Assembly (NCBI RefSeq): GCF_019024285.1
Contig: NZ_WMKZ01000008.1
Location: forward strand, 24,001 to 88,000
Direction: 5' to 3'
Origin: Alkalihalobacterium elongatum
GTDB taxonomy: Bacteria; Bacillota; Bacilli; Bacillales; Bacillaceae_F
Length of the DNA: 64,000 nt
Shown here: positions 25,998 to 35,021 of the stretch, piece after piece
Layout of the letters: each line of letters opens with the position of its first letter
Numbering within the stretch: position 1 is the stretch's first letter
Position numbers and translations under genes: made by a program
The notes under the pieces: model-generated
Seen by the model: the letters and a program-made list of their open reading frames with translations, nothing else
Told to the model about the DNA's origin: nothing
Databases searched by the model: none

Positions 25998-26657
25998 ATG
26001 AATTTGGATTTTAGCCAAATCGTGCCCTCTATCCCTTTTATTATGGGAGGGATATGGGTCACGTTAAAGTTTGTTAGTGTTTCTTTAATTATTGGCTTAA
26101 TTTTAGGGACATTTCTTGCAGTACTTAAGATTGGAAAAGTAAAGGTATTAATCATTTTATCTGATATTTATACATCAATTTTCCGTGGTACACCACTTAT
26201 TTTGCAATTATCTATCATTTATTTTGCGACACCACAGCTAATTGATTATAATATTTCTGCCTATGAAGCAGGTGTTTTAACATTTGGTTTAAACTCAGCT
26301 GCCTACATATCAGAAATCATTCGTGCTGGTATTCAAGCAGTTGATAAGGGACAAAAAGAGGCAGCGGAAGCATTAGGTATCCCTTACAATCAAATGATGT
26401 TAAAAATTATATTACCACAGGCGTTTCGAAATATTTTACCTGCATTATTTAACGAATTTATTACTCTCACAAAAGAGTCTGCAATCGTATCGGTTATTGG
26501 TGTAATGGATATTCTAAGAAGATCACAAGTCGTAGCTTCGAATACGTTCGCTTATTTCGAACCGTTATTAATTGCAGGAGTTATCTATTATTTATTAGTA
26601 ATGGCATTAACTCTTCTTGGGAAATTGCTAGAGAGGAGATTGAAACGCAGTGATTAA
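25998..26657 (+). CDS. artQ: Arginine ABC transporter permease
   Basis: 219 residues, HisM/HisQ-type, about five membrane helices. The coupling loop (EAA motif) reads [22 protein letters not shown], in the usual place before the last helices. It forms the membrane channel with ArtP and ArtR. The 3' end overlaps artR by 8 bases. The start ATG 25998 is weakly led by GAGAGGAATGAGA. Confidence 0.92.
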   Translation: MNLDFSQIVPSIPFIMGGIWVTLKFVSVSLIIGLILGTFLAVLKIGKVKVLIILSDIYTSIFRGTPLILQLSIIYFATPQLIDYNISAYEAGVLTFGLNSAAYISEIIRAGIQAVDKGQKEAAEALGIPYNQMMLKIILPQAFRNILPALFNEFITLTKESAIVSVIGVMDILRRSQVVASNTFAYFEPLLIAGVIYYLLVMALTLLGKLLERRLKRSD

Positions 26658-27372
26658 TGTAAAAAATTTATCAAAATCATTTGGGACGCTTGAGGTATTA
26701 AAGAATATCTCAACTTCAATAAATAAAGGAGAAGTCGTTGCAATTATAGGGCCTTCTGGATCTGGTAAGTCTACGTTTCTTAGATGCTTAAACATGCTAG
26801 AACAGCCGACTTCGGGAGAGGTTTGGTTTAATGATACGGAATTAACTAACCCTAAAGTTGATATACTAAAAGTTAGGCAACAAATTGGTATGGTATTTCA
26901 ACATTTTCATTTATTCCCTCATATGACGGTTCTAGAGAACTTAACCTATGCACCGATGTCCGTTAAAAAGCTGGAGAAATCAGAAGCTATTGCTAAGGCT
27001 GAAGAGCTTCTAAGAAAAGTTGGTTTATTTGAAAAGAAGAATGAATACCCTAGCCGCCTTTCTGGTGGACAAAAACAACGTGTAGCGATTGCTCGTGCAT
27101 TAGCTATGGATCCTGAAGTGATGTTATTTGATGAACCGACATCTGCGCTTGACCCAGAAATGGTAAAGGAAGTATTAGAAGTTATGAAATCACTAACACA
27201 AACTGGGATGACGATGGCTATTGTTACACATGAAATGGGCTTTGCTAGAGAAGTGGCTGATCGAGTTATTTTCTTAGATCATGGACAACTGCTAGAAGAT
27301 GCACCTCCTAGTGAATTTTTCAGTCAACCGAAAACAGAGCGTGCTCGAGATTTTCTACAAAAGGTGTTATAA
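26650..27372 (+). CDS. artR: Arginine ABC transporter ATP-binding protein
   Basis: 240 residues. Walker [11 protein letters not shown]-loop [17 protein letters not shown], signature [15 protein letters not shown], Walker [13 protein letters not shown] and the switch His in VTHEMG are all intact. It powers ArtP/ArtQ import. GTG 26650 lies in the artQ end (GAGAGGAGATTG as ribosome site). Confidence 0.95.
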   Translation: MINVKNLSKSFGTLEVLKNISTSINKGEVVAIIGPSGSGKSTFLRCLNMLEQPTSGEVWFNDTELTNPKVDILKVRQQIGMVFQHFHLFPHMTVLENLTYAPMSVKKLEKSEAIAKAEELLRKVGLFEKKNEYPSRLSGGQKQRVAIARALAMDPEVMLFDEPTSALDPEMVKEVLEVMKSLTQTGMTMAIVTHEMGFAREVADRVIFLDHGQLLEDAPPSEFFSQPKTERARDFLQKVL

Positions 27373-27430
27373 AAAGTATAATTGTTTAACCAAGCTGATA
27401 ATTCATATTTTTTTACCGTATAATAAAGGG

Positions 27431-27455
27431 TGGTCTATAATGACCATTCTTTTTT
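27431..27455 (+). terminator. Terminator after artR
   Basis: TGGTC (27431-27435) and GACCA (27442-27446) pair around TATAAT, followed by TTCTTTTTT. Confidence 0.6.
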
Positions 27456-27480
27456 CGATTTTATTAGATTGGAGAACCGC

Positions 27481-28479
27481 ATGTTTAAAATAGGGTATCG
27501 AACATTAAAAACGGCTGTGGGCGCTGGTATTGCTATTGCATTTGCCCAATGGCTTTCATTAGATTTTTATGCATCTGCTGCTATCCTTACTATTCTATGT
27601 ATTTCCGTAACAAGAAGGAGCTCTGTATCTGTTTCATGGCAACGGTTTATCGGGTGTTTATTAGGACTAGTATTGGCCTTTATCATTTTTGAATGGATCG
27701 GCTATCACCCCATTTCGTTAATTGTCTTATTACTTATATTTATTCCTCTTTCAGTGAAATTAAACGTTAAAGAGGGCATCGTAACGAGCTGTGTTATTAT
27801 CTTACATATTTATACTCTTGGAACAGTTTCGGTAGGAATATTTTTAAATGAACTATATATTATCGTCATTGGGATAGGTGTTGCTTTAGTAATGAACTTA
27901 TATATGCCTAATGTGGATAGGGATTTACATAAGTATCAAAGAAGAATTGAAGAGAATTTTAAAGTTATTTTAAATGAGTTTTCTAATTATTTACGTAACA
28001 GTAATAATATCTGGGATGGAAAGGAACTTACACAAACTTACGATCTAATACAAGACGCAAAAGGAATTGCTATTAGAAATATCGAGAACCACCTTTTAAG
28101 GTACGAGGATCAATATTATCATTATTTTAAAATGCGAGAGCGACAATTTGAAATCATTGAAAGAATGATGCCGTTTATTTCTTCCTTAGACGATACCGTT
28201 ATTCAAGGTATTAAAATATCGAGTTTTCTAGAACGGCTAAGTCAGGCAGTGGGTCCTGTAAATACAGCTAGTTATTTCTTGGACGAACTAACTCAAATGA
28301 AAAAAGAGTTTAAACAAATGGAACTACCCAAAACCCGACAAGAATTCGAAATTCGCTCATCTCTTTTTTATGTCATGCATGAATTAGAAAAATATTTACA
28401 AATTAAAGAATCCTTAAGAAAACAATCAAAAAACAAAGAGAAAAAGAATAAAAACAGAAAGGATAGTAAAGATAAGTAA
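27481..28479 (+). CDS. yqjA: Aromatic acid exporter family (ArAE_1/DUF939) protein, YqjA-like
   Basis: 332 residues. An N-terminal block of about five to six membrane helices is followed by a long soluble, coiled, very basic C-terminal half ending in Lys/Asn/Arg-rich residues. The N-terminal GYRTLKTAVGAGIAIAFAQ and AILTILCISVTRRSS fit the DUF939/FUSC-like exporter family. B. subtilis yqjA lies just after the art genes, matching the order here. Substrate unknown. ATG 27481 is chosen for GGAGAACCGC and homologue length over the longer frame from 27430. Confidence 0.85.
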   Translation: MFKIGYRTLKTAVGAGIAIAFAQWLSLDFYASAAILTILCISVTRRSSVSVSWQRFIGCLLGLVLAFIIFEWIGYHPISLIVLLLIFIPLSVKLNVKEGIVTSCVIILHIYTLGTVSVGIFLNELYIIVIGIGVALVMNLYMPNVDRDLHKYQRRIEENFKVILNEFSNYLRNSNNIWDGKELTQTYDLIQDAKGIAIRNIENHLLRYEDQYYHYFKMRERQFEIIERMMPFISSLDDTVIQGIKISSFLERLSQAVGPVNTASYFLDELTQMKKEFKQMELPKTRQEFEIRSSLFYVMHELEKYLQIKESLRKQSKNKEKKNKNRKDSKDK

Positions 28480-28503
28480 AAGAGCATATACGGAGGCGAA
28501 CGT

Positions 28504-29013
28504 ATGCTGAAAACACTTTTACTATCTATTATGTTAGTTGTTTCTCCTATTTGGCCACTTGGAGATAACCCGCTTATTGGAGATCCGTTTCTAATTGTCA
28601 ATAAGCAAAATAATCAACTCGCTTATATTCATGATGGTGCTATTCAAAACGTATACCCTGTAGCAACTGGGAAAGAAACGGAGTTAACACCAGAGGGGGA
28701 ATTTATGATTGTAGTCAAGGCTCCTAATCCATATTACCGAAAAAAAGACATCCAAGGTGGTGCTAAAGATAACCCATTGGGAACGAGATGGATTGGTTTT
28801 GACGCACTTGATACGGACGGAAGAATTTACGGAGTCCACGGGACAAATGCTCCGCAATCTATAGGTAATTACGTAACAGCAGGTTGTGTAAGAATGGATA
28901 ATACAAGTGTAGAGAAATTATATGAGGAAATCCCACTAGGAACAAAAATCTTAATTGTAAATACTGCGGAAAGCTTCGAGGATCTCGCTAGAAAAGCAGG
29001 TGCGATTGAATAA
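28504..29013 (+). CDS. L,D-transpeptidase (YkuD domain), exported
   Basis: 169 residues. A short hydrophobic signal leads into a YkuD domain of about 130 residues beginning DPFLIVNKQNNQLAYI. The catalytic signature is visible as YGVHGTNAPQSIGNY then TAGCVRMDN, with the active Cys and His. Such enzymes crosslink or modify peptidoglycan outside the membrane. There is no LysM domain, so it is a minimal form. ACGGAGGCGAACGT precedes the ATG, 24 bases after yqjA, so the two probably form one transcript. Confidence 0.92.
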   Translation: MLKTLLLSIMLVVSPIWPLGDNPLIGDPFLIVNKQNNQLAYIHDGAIQNVYPVATGKETELTPEGEFMIVVKAPNPYYRKKDIQGGAKDNPLGTRWIGFDALDTDGRIYGVHGTNAPQSIGNYVTAGCVRMDNTSVEKLYEEIPLGTKILIVNTAESFEDLARKAGAIE

Positions 29014-29028
29014 ATATGTAAATAAAAA

Positions 29029-29064
29029 GAAGAGGCACCTCATTTAGGTTGAGTGTGCCTCTTC
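29029..29064. terminator. Bidirectional hairpin between transpeptidase gene and prli42
   Basis: GAAGAGGCAC (29029-29038) and GTGCCTCTTC (29055-29064) pair perfectly, with CTCA/TTGAG inside. On the plus strand ATATTATTTT follows; on the minus strand an A/T-rich TTTTTATTTACATATTTA follows. It serves converging genes. Confidence 0.8.
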
Positions 29065-29072
29065 ATATTATT

Positions 29073-29165
29073 TTAGAGCCACAAAGCAGCTCCTGTTAGT
29101 AAACTACCTAATACTAATGTTACAATCATCACATAAATGACTAATTTTTGGAATTTACGCGGCAT
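29073..29165 (-). CDS. prli42: Stressosome-associated small membrane protein Prli42
   Basis: 30 residues: basic start MPRKFQKLVIYVMI followed by one membrane helix with no further domain. This layout (short basic cytosolic tail with R/K-FQK then one helix, about 31 residues) matches Prli42. In Listeria that protein anchors the RsbR-type stressosome at the membrane. AGGAGG lies eight bases before the ATG, an excellent site for so short an ORF. It is read opposite to both neighbours. Stressosome partners are not in the window. Confidence 0.85.
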   Translation of the reverse strand: MPRKFQKLVIYVMIVTLVLGSLLTGAALWL

Positions 29166-29380
29166 ATAAATGACCTCCTCAAAGACATGCTATTAATATT
29201 GTACCTTGTTATAGGCGATTGAACAAGGTTCTTTTTTATACCTCAAACGCATTGAGCTTCCATCTAATTTTAAATTTGAAGATGACAAAAAAGAAGGAAA
29301 AAAAAGAAATTTAGAGAATATTCTACATTGGGTATTACTATAAAGATAGAATATCAAACATGAACTAGGAGTGGATGTAT

Positions 29381-29806
29381 ATGGAAAATTTAAATGCCCC
29401 TAAAAAAATTGATCATATTGGAATTGCTGTTCAATCGATTGAAAACGCACTACCCTTTTACACAGAACAATTAAATCTCGAATTACTAGCTATTGAAGAA
29501 GTTGCTTCTCAAGGGGTTAAAGTAGCTTTTCTAAAGATTGGCGAATCTAAAATTGAATTACTTGAGCCTTTACACGAAGAAAGTCCAATTGCCAAATTTA
29601 TTGCTAAAAAAGGGGAAGGTATTCACCATATCGCATTAGGTGTTGTAGGTATTCAAGAACGAATAAATGAGATTAAAGAAAAAGGTATTCAAATGATTAA
29701 CAATGAGCCTGTAAAAGGTGCTGGTGGTGCACAAGTTGCATTTATTCATCCAAAATCTTCAGGTGGTATTCTTTACGAGTTTTGTGAAAAAAATAAATCA
29801 GAATAA
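29381..29806 (+). CDS. mce: Methylmalonyl-CoA epimerase (YqjC-like), VOC superfamily
   Basis: 141 residues. The vicinal-oxygen-chelate metal ligands are visible in KIDHIGIAVQSIE, KIELLEP, GIHHIALGV and ILYEFCE. It interconverts (R)- and (S)-methylmalonyl-CoA in propionate metabolism. AGGAGTGG sets ATG 29381 over 29375. In B. subtilis the next gene is yqjD, a carboxyltransferase-type subunit, but here the next gene is the yqjE-type peptidase, so the partner is missing or has moved. Confidence 0.9.
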   Translation: MENLNAPKKIDHIGIAVQSIENALPFYTEQLNLELLAIEEVASQGVKVAFLKIGESKIELLEPLHEESPIAKFIAKKGEGIHHIALGVVGIQERINEIKEKGIQMINNEPVKGAGGAQVAFIHPKSSGGILYEFCEKNKSE

Positions 29807-29899
29807 TCTTTCTCTTCTCTAGAACTTTACAATAGGTGAAATATTGGGGGAAATCATGTACCATTTAAAGTGAAAAACTCGATAGATGGAGGCAGATAT

Positions 29900-31021
29900 A
29901 TGATTAATGAACAACGTCTAGTGGATGAGTTCTTAGAGCTTGTTCAAATTGACTCTGAAACCAAACATGAACAATTAATTGCACCTGTTCTAAAGAAAAA
30001 GTTCGAAGACCTTGGAGTTGAAGTATTTGAAGATGATACGACGGAACAAACAGGGCATGGAGCGGGCAATTTAATCTGTACTTTACCTGGTACAAAAGAT
30101 GGAGTAGACCCAATTTACTTTACTTCTCACATGGATACAGTTGTACCTGGTGTTGGAGTAAAACCTTCTATTAAAGACGGTTACGTAGTTACTGATGGAA
30201 CTACTATTTTAGGTGCTGATGATAAAGCGGGAATTGCTGTAATGCTTGAAGCAATTAAAGTATTAAAAGAGCAAAAACTAGACCATGGTACAATCCAATT
30301 TATAATTACAGTTGGTGAGGAATCGGGTTTAGTAGGGGCTAAAGCACTTGATCCTTCTTTAGTGAAAGCAAAGTTTGGCTTTGCATTAGACAGTGATGGT
30401 CCTGTAGGTGATATTATAGTTGCGGCGCCAACACAAGCAAAGGTGAACGTTGTAGTACATGGAAAAACAGCCCATGCTGGTGTAGCACCTGAAAAAGGAA
30501 TTTCAGCAATTACTGTTGCCGCTAAGGCCATTGCAAAAATGCCATTAGGACGTATTGATGAGGAGACTACAGCTAATATTGGTCGTTTTGAAGGTGGCAC
30601 ACAAACGAATATTGTTTGTGATTATGTTGCGATTTTAGCTGAAGCGCGTTCACTATTACCAGAGAAAATGGAAAAGCAAGTGGCAACAATGAAAGCAGCG
30701 TTTGAGGAAACCGCAAAGGATTTTGGTACGACTGCTGATGTTGAAGTTGATGTCATGTACCCAGGCTTCAAACTTGGTGATGGAGATGAAGTCGTTGAAG
30801 TGGCTAAAAAAGCAATGACTTCTATTGATCGTACACCACGCTTACTAAAAAGTGGTGGAGGTAGTGATGCGAATATCATCGCTGGCTTCGGTATTCCTAC
30901 AGTTAACCTTGCAGTAGGTTACGAAGAAATACATACGAAAAATGAGCGAATGCCAATTTCTGAATTAATTAAGCTTGCAGAAGCTGTTGTATCGATCGTA
31001 AAAACGGTTACAAATAAGTAA
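29900..31021 (+). CDS. M20 family metallopeptidase, tripeptidase-like (YqjE)
   Basis: 373 residues. Zinc ligands and catalytic acids of the M20 family are visible in TSHMDTV, LGADDKAG and TVGEESGLVG, with ALDSDG and a C-terminal NLAVGYEEIHTKNERMP. A dimerisation domain lies in the middle (HGKTAHAG). It is likely to hydrolyse small peptides in the cytoplasm. ATG 29900 is set by GATGGAGG; the longer frame from GTG 29870 is rejected. Followed by a terminator. Confidence 0.93.
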   Translation: MINEQRLVDEFLELVQIDSETKHEQLIAPVLKKKFEDLGVEVFEDDTTEQTGHGAGNLICTLPGTKDGVDPIYFTSHMDTVVPGVGVKPSIKDGYVVTDGTTILGADDKAGIAVMLEAIKVLKEQKLDHGTIQFIITVGEESGLVGAKALDPSLVKAKFGFALDSDGPVGDIIVAAPTQAKVNVVVHGKTAHAGVAPEKGISAITVAAKAIAKMPLGRIDEETTANIGRFEGGTQTNIVCDYVAILAEARSLLPEKMEKQVATMKAAFEETAKDFGTTADVEVDVMYPGFKLGDGDEVVEVAKKAMTSIDRTPRLLKSGGGSDANIIAGFGIPTVNLAVGYEEIHTKNERMPISELIKLAEAVVSIVKTVTNK

Positions 31022-31030
31022 AAATTACTA

Positions 31031-31059
31031 AAAGAGTCCAAATATTTTGGGCTCTTTTT
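31031..31059 (+). terminator. Terminator after the M20 peptidase gene
   Basis: AAAGAGTCC and GGGCTCTTT pair (one G-T) around a 9-base loop and run into T5. Confidence 0.85.
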
Positions 31060-31146
31060 CGTTTTTTGGTACACTATACTGGTAAAGTTAGTGAATAAAA
31101 GTAAAATATAGATAAATACTTATTATTAAGGGTCTAGGAGAAAGGG

Positions 31147-31659
31147 TTGGGAAATTTGGACTATCATTCTATTCATCAAATGTTAAACTACTTTCGGGCA
31201 ACATATAAAGTAATCGAAGAAGACTGGCAAAAGTCGGCTCAGGAAGTTGGAATTACACAATCTGAACAACATATGCTTTGGATCATTTATTTTGAGAAAA
31301 AGGTTTCCATGTCACACATTGCAAAAGTGGGATTATGGGATTTATCAACAGTTATGCAAGTAATTAAGCGTCTGAAAACAAAAGGGTTAGTTCAAACTAT
31401 TAAAGATGAAAATGACCTACGGATATCGTATGTAATGTTAACACCAGAAGGAGAAAAGAAAAGAGAGGCAACATCTAAAATTATGTATCGCTTTGGTGAT
31501 TTCATTAATGAATATGCAAATGAAAGTGAAGAGCATAAACAAAGGTTAGAAGCCGCTTTAAATTTTGTCCAAGATATGAGTAAACATTTTTACGGTCAAG
31601 ACTATATTCAATGGGTTGATAGAACAAGTAGCATAAATGAAGATTCAAAAGAAAAGTAA
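31147..31659 (+). CDS. MarR-family regulator, ScoC/Hpr-like
   Basis: 170 residues. The winged-helix centre includes ITQSEQHMLWIIYFEKKVSM and DLSTVMQVIKRLKTKGLVQ. The phrase around EQHMLWI and the DWQ motif near residue 25 resemble ScoC (Hpr), the repressor of protease and sporulation genes in Bacillus, but the protein is shorter than ScoC (about 203). TTG 31147 is the start, with AGGAGAAAGGG before it. No neighbouring target is evident. Confidence 0.78.
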   Translation: MGNLDYHSIHQMLNYFRATYKVIEEDWQKSAQEVGITQSEQHMLWIIYFEKKVSMSHIAKVGLWDLSTVMQVIKRLKTKGLVQTIKDENDLRISYVMLTPEGEKKREATSKIMYRFGDFINEYANESEEHKQRLEAALNFVQDMSKHFYGQDYIQWVDRTSSINEDSKEK

Positions 31660-31733
31660 ATAATGAGGGTTGATATTTTAAAATTTCTCTCTGCGAGGAA
31701 CCAGCTCTTATATAAGGAACACTTTAATTGAGT

Positions 31734-31772
31734 AAGACTTAGATTTTCTTAGGAAAAACTAGGTCTTTTTTG
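31734..31772 (+). terminator. Terminator before the flagellar island
   Basis: AAGACTTAG pairs with CTAGGTCTT and TTTTC with GAAAA around TTAG, followed by TTTTTG and more T. Confidence 0.8.
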
Positions 31773-31808
31773 TTTTTTAATACAAAAGAATTCTCCAAAA
31801 ATTGTTCA

Positions 31809-31836
31809 TAAACCTTTTTGTAGGTTATACCGATAT
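31809..31836 (+). promoter_or_regulatory. SigD-type flagellar promoter upstream of the FliK-like gene
   Basis: TAAA (31809-31812), 16-base spacer, ACCGATAT (31829-31836), against the SigD consensus TAAA-N15-GCCGATAT. One base of the -10 differs and the spacer is one longer. It is 36 bases upstream of the ATG. Confidence 0.7.
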
Positions 31837-31871
31837 TAACAGTAGAGAGATCATGTACGGGAGTGAAGGTA

Positions 31872-34670
31872 ATGCAAATAACGAATCAATCTACTAATAC
31901 AACACAACAGACATCAGATCGTACGTTTACCTTGCGTGAAGGTGAAGTTTATAAGGCAATTATTAAGGAAAGATTACCAAACAATGAAGCTATTTTACAA
32001 ATAAGAGGTCGTGACATTCATACAAGATTTGAAAGCAATCTACCTTCAACGGAACGAGTAACTATACAAGTTAGTGAGAATAAACAAGGCATGCCAGTTG
32101 TTCGATTTATAGGAGAAGAACGAAGTGGAGCGACTGCCCAACAAGCAGATCAAAAAGATATTAATCGCATCCTACTTAATCTTGGGGCGAGTCAATCTCC
32201 TACACGAGCGTTACGTCAAGCGGCTCAAACCTTACTAGATAAAGGTGTTCCGTTAACGAGAGAAGCTGTTCAAGAGCTGCAAAGGTATATGAACTCAAAT
32301 CAAGGGACAATCGAACAACGGCATCAAACAATTCAAGCCATGGCAAATAAGCGATTAGAAATAACCACTAGTCAAGTTCGAGCTGTTCATGAAGTATTAC
32401 ATGGCCGTCCATTAAACCAAGTGGTATCTAATATAGTACAAGAGGTTAACGTTAAAACTAGAATAGGACCTGATAGTGATCGAATCGATCAAAATACAGA
32501 GAGAATTGTAAAAGAAGCTATTCGCAAATTTGAACATCAGCAAGGAAATGAAGTGAGACGGACTGTATATAACCCTCGAATAGAAGTGAGTAATAATCGA
32601 CGACAAACAGAAAATGTAAGATTTATAGATCAACGTCAAGCTCCATCTCAACTTAGTGATCAAATTCGGCAAGTTCGTGAACAAATTCAAAGAGAACCGA
32701 ATGTACAACGAGTGATAGATCAGGTACGCCAGCAAGTGGTTAATAATCCTTTAATTGATAGAGATGTAGTTTTATCTGTTGAAAGAGCTAGTCGAGAAGC
32801 AGGACAGCTTTTACAAGTTAGTCAAGACAGAATGGTTCAATCTTTACAGACGGTTGAAAGACAGTTAAGTAATCAATCAAAATCAGAAGAAAACTCGCGA
32901 GCTCGTATGGCAATTCATGAAGTAAAAAATCAACTTCTCCGTGATCAAAGTATACAAAGAGGTGTCGAGCAACTTCGAACTAGTTTTTTAAATCAGACGT
33001 TTGATCGAAATACACAACAGCAGATCGAAAAAATAATTATTCAATCACAACAAATAGAAAATGTCTCTAAAGAGCGTCTCTCACAAGCCCTAATCAGTAT
33101 TGAAAGAGCTACAGTAAACGTTAATACGTCAGCAGCAAGCCAATTAAATCCAACCCAAAATAATATAGCTCTTCAAGAGCAGGCTAGTTCACACCGTTTA
33201 AGTGAAGCGTTACGTCAAATGCAAGAATATATACAAAAAGAAGCGAATTTTGAAAGAGCAGTTGAACAAGTGAAGCTGCAAATTAATCAAAATTCAAATA
33301 GTGATAAGCAAATTATTGATAAGTTAATTAAAGCAACGGATGAAAGTACGCTGTTATTGAACCAAGGAAGAGAAATGGCTGCGAGACAACAATTAATGCA
33401 AGCTTTAACTCAACTAGAACAGCAAGCACTAGCAAAAGAAGGAATACAACTATCTGATGCTAGTAAGCAACCAGTTGACTCAAATCAATATATAAATAAT
33501 GAACAATTTCAGACGAGTGTTCAATTAAATAGTAAAGATATAGCAGTTACTACAATTACGGAAAAATTGGCAAAAGCTGCTGCTGATTTTAAAAACCTAC
33601 AACGAGAAATAACTAGAAATTTAGATGTTACTAATCGGTTAATTAATCAATTTAAAAGTCAAGCACAGCATCAAGCAAAGCCACTTTTAGAAACGACAAT
33701 AAAGAAATTAGATCATGCGATCTTAAAAAGTGAAATGATGCTACTAACCGATATGAAAACAGAGAAAAGGTTAATGCAGGCAAGTAGTCGATTAGCTGAA
33801 GCAAAAAAACTTCTTGCAAGAGGACAATTTCAAGAAGCTAATCGTATTGTTCAAGAAGTAAAAGGAATCGTTGAACGTCTTCAGTTTAAGCCATCGGAAA
33901 CAAAAGTGATGCATTTTATTAGTAATGAAAGACAAATACTAGATGCCAGAACACCGCAGCAGCAAGGTGTGAGTCAATTGAACGAAATGGTCAAACCGTC
34001 TTATGGCCAAGAAGCATCGGCCCGACAAGCTTTTGAAATGGTACGGGGTGTAGGATTGAACCGAGAAAGTGAAATTGGAATGTTATTAGCTAACTCTCGA
34101 GAGCATACTGAACAGGATGCTAATCATAGAAACTTAAAGTCAGCATTAATGATGTTAATGCGAGGGGAAGAAGAGGGCAGTCGATTGAGTCAACAAGCTA
34201 ACCAAGCTTTGAATAATTTAACCGGTCAACAACTACTTAGTAAATCGGATCAAGGAAATCTTCAATCTATGTTTTTTAACTTACCGTTTTTACTAGAAGA
34301 GCAAGTAGAAAACTTACAAGTCTTTGTTAATTCAAGAAACGAAGGCGAACAAGTAGACTGGGAAAACTGTAGTCTATATTTCTTAATTGAAACGAAAAAA
34401 CTAGGAGAGATAGGGATTATGGTTTCAGTCGTAGATCGGAATTTATCTGTAACCTTGAAAAATAATCAATCGATGTTTCAAACAAAAATGGAACCTCTCG
34501 TAGATAAATGCGTGGATAACATTAAAGATATTGGCTATAACGTCAATGGAATCAAATTTTCTAAACTTTCTACTTCGGAGGACCAAGGAATAGAATTAGA
34601 AGAAAAAGAAATTCAGAGCTTAGCACAACAACCTACTTTTACAGAGAAAGGATTTGATTTTAAGATATGA
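31872..34670 (+). CDS. Very long FliK-like protein (YlqG-type hook-length-control homologue)
   Basis: 932 residues. The N-terminus (about 15-85) is a small beta-type region on growth of REGEVYKAIIKERLP. The middle (about 90-760) is hydrophilic and rich in Gln, Asn, Glu and Arg with heptad-like coils. The last about 130 residues resemble the Flg_hook/FliK C-terminal domain, with LGEIGIMVSVVDRNLSVTLK. In Bacillus, ylqG encodes a FliK-like protein next to the FlhB-like ylqH, which matches the next gene. ATG 31872 (GGGAG eight bases upstream) is preferred over GTG 31863. A SigD promoter and flagellin neighbours favour a flagellar export role. It is roughly twice the usual FliK length. Confidence 0.72.
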   Translation: MQITNQSTNTTQQTSDRTFTLREGEVYKAIIKERLPNNEAILQIRGRDIHTRFESNLPSTERVTIQVSENKQGMPVVRFIGEERSGATAQQADQKDINRILLNLGASQSPTRALRQAAQTLLDKGVPLTREAVQELQRYMNSNQGTIEQRHQTIQAMANKRLEITTSQVRAVHEVLHGRPLNQVVSNIVQEVNVKTRIGPDSDRIDQNTERIVKEAIRKFEHQQGNEVRRTVYNPRIEVSNNRRQTENVRFIDQRQAPSQLSDQIRQVREQIQREPNVQRVIDQVRQQVVNNPLIDRDVVLSVERASREAGQLLQVSQDRMVQSLQTVERQLSNQSKSEENSRARMAIHEVKNQLLRDQSIQRGVEQLRTSFLNQTFDRNTQQQIEKIIIQSQQIENVSKERLSQALISIERATVNVNTSAASQLNPTQNNIALQEQASSHRLSEALRQMQEYIQKEANFERAVEQVKLQINQNSNSDKQIIDKLIKATDESTLLLNQGREMAARQQLMQALTQLEQQALAKEGIQLSDASKQPVDSNQYINNEQFQTSVQLNSKDIAVTTITEKLAKAAADFKNLQREITRNLDVTNRLINQFKSQAQHQAKPLLETTIKKLDHAILKSEMMLLTDMKTEKRLMQASSRLAEAKKLLARGQFQEANRIVQEVKGIVERLQFKPSETKVMHFISNERQILDARTPQQQGVSQLNEMVKPSYGQEASARQAFEMVRGVGLNRESEIGMLLANSREHTEQDANHRNLKSALMMLMRGEEEGSRLSQQANQALNNLTGQQLLSKSDQGNLQSMFFNLPFLLEEQVENLQVFVNSRNEGEQVDWENCSLYFLIETKKLGEIGIMVSVVDRNLSVTLKNNQSMFQTKMEPLVDKCVDNIKDIGYNVNGIKFSKLSTSEDQGIELEEKEIQSLAQQPTFTEKGFDFKI

Positions 34671-34966
34671 TGGTTTCTAAACATTTTAATCATAAACAAC
34701 GACGTGTTACTAATGGTCAAACAGCAGCAGTTATTCAATATGATAAAGAAGACGGCGGTGCTCCTAAAGTCGTTGCGCAAGGAAAAGGGGATGTTGCAAA
34801 TCAAATTATTAATCTTGCAAAAAAGAATAATATTCATATGCAAGAAGACCCTTTGTTAGTAGAGAATCTATTAGATATGGACTTAGGAGAAAATATACCT
34901 CCGCAATTGTATTCTGTAATGGCAGAAATATTACTTTTAATAGAAGAGATGGAGAAAAAGTATTAA
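34667..34966 (+). CDS. FlhB-like cytoplasmic-domain protein (YlqH family)
   Basis: 99 residues equal to the C-terminal cytoplasmic domain of FlhB without membrane helices. It shows AAVIQYDKEDGGAPKVVAQGKGD followed by a conserved helix with NNIHMQEDPLLVENLL, typical of FlhB_C (compare AIKYD...AP-V-AKG). The NPTH autocleavage motif of FlhB is replaced here by TNGQ. It overlaps the FliK-like gene by 4 bases (ATGA), so translation is coupled. FliK and FlhB together switch substrate specificity of the flagellar export gate; this stand-alone pair may modulate that step. Confidence 0.85.
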   Translation: MMVSKHFNHKQRRVTNGQTAAVIQYDKEDGGAPKVVAQGKGDVANQIINLAKKNNIHMQEDPLLVENLLDMDLGENIPPQLYSVMAEILLLIEEMEKKY

Positions 34967-34990
34967 ACAATGCAATGGACATGCCGATAA
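34964..34990 (+). promoter_or_regulatory. SigD promoter of fliS-flagellin
   Basis: TAAA (34964-34967), 15-base spacer, GCCGATAA (34983-34990): a near-perfect SigD promoter. It overlaps the stop of the FlhB-like gene and is 32 bases upstream of fliS. Confidence 0.9.
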
Positions 34991-35021
34991 AAAAAGTAGA
35001 AATAAGGGAGTAGGTGTAACT

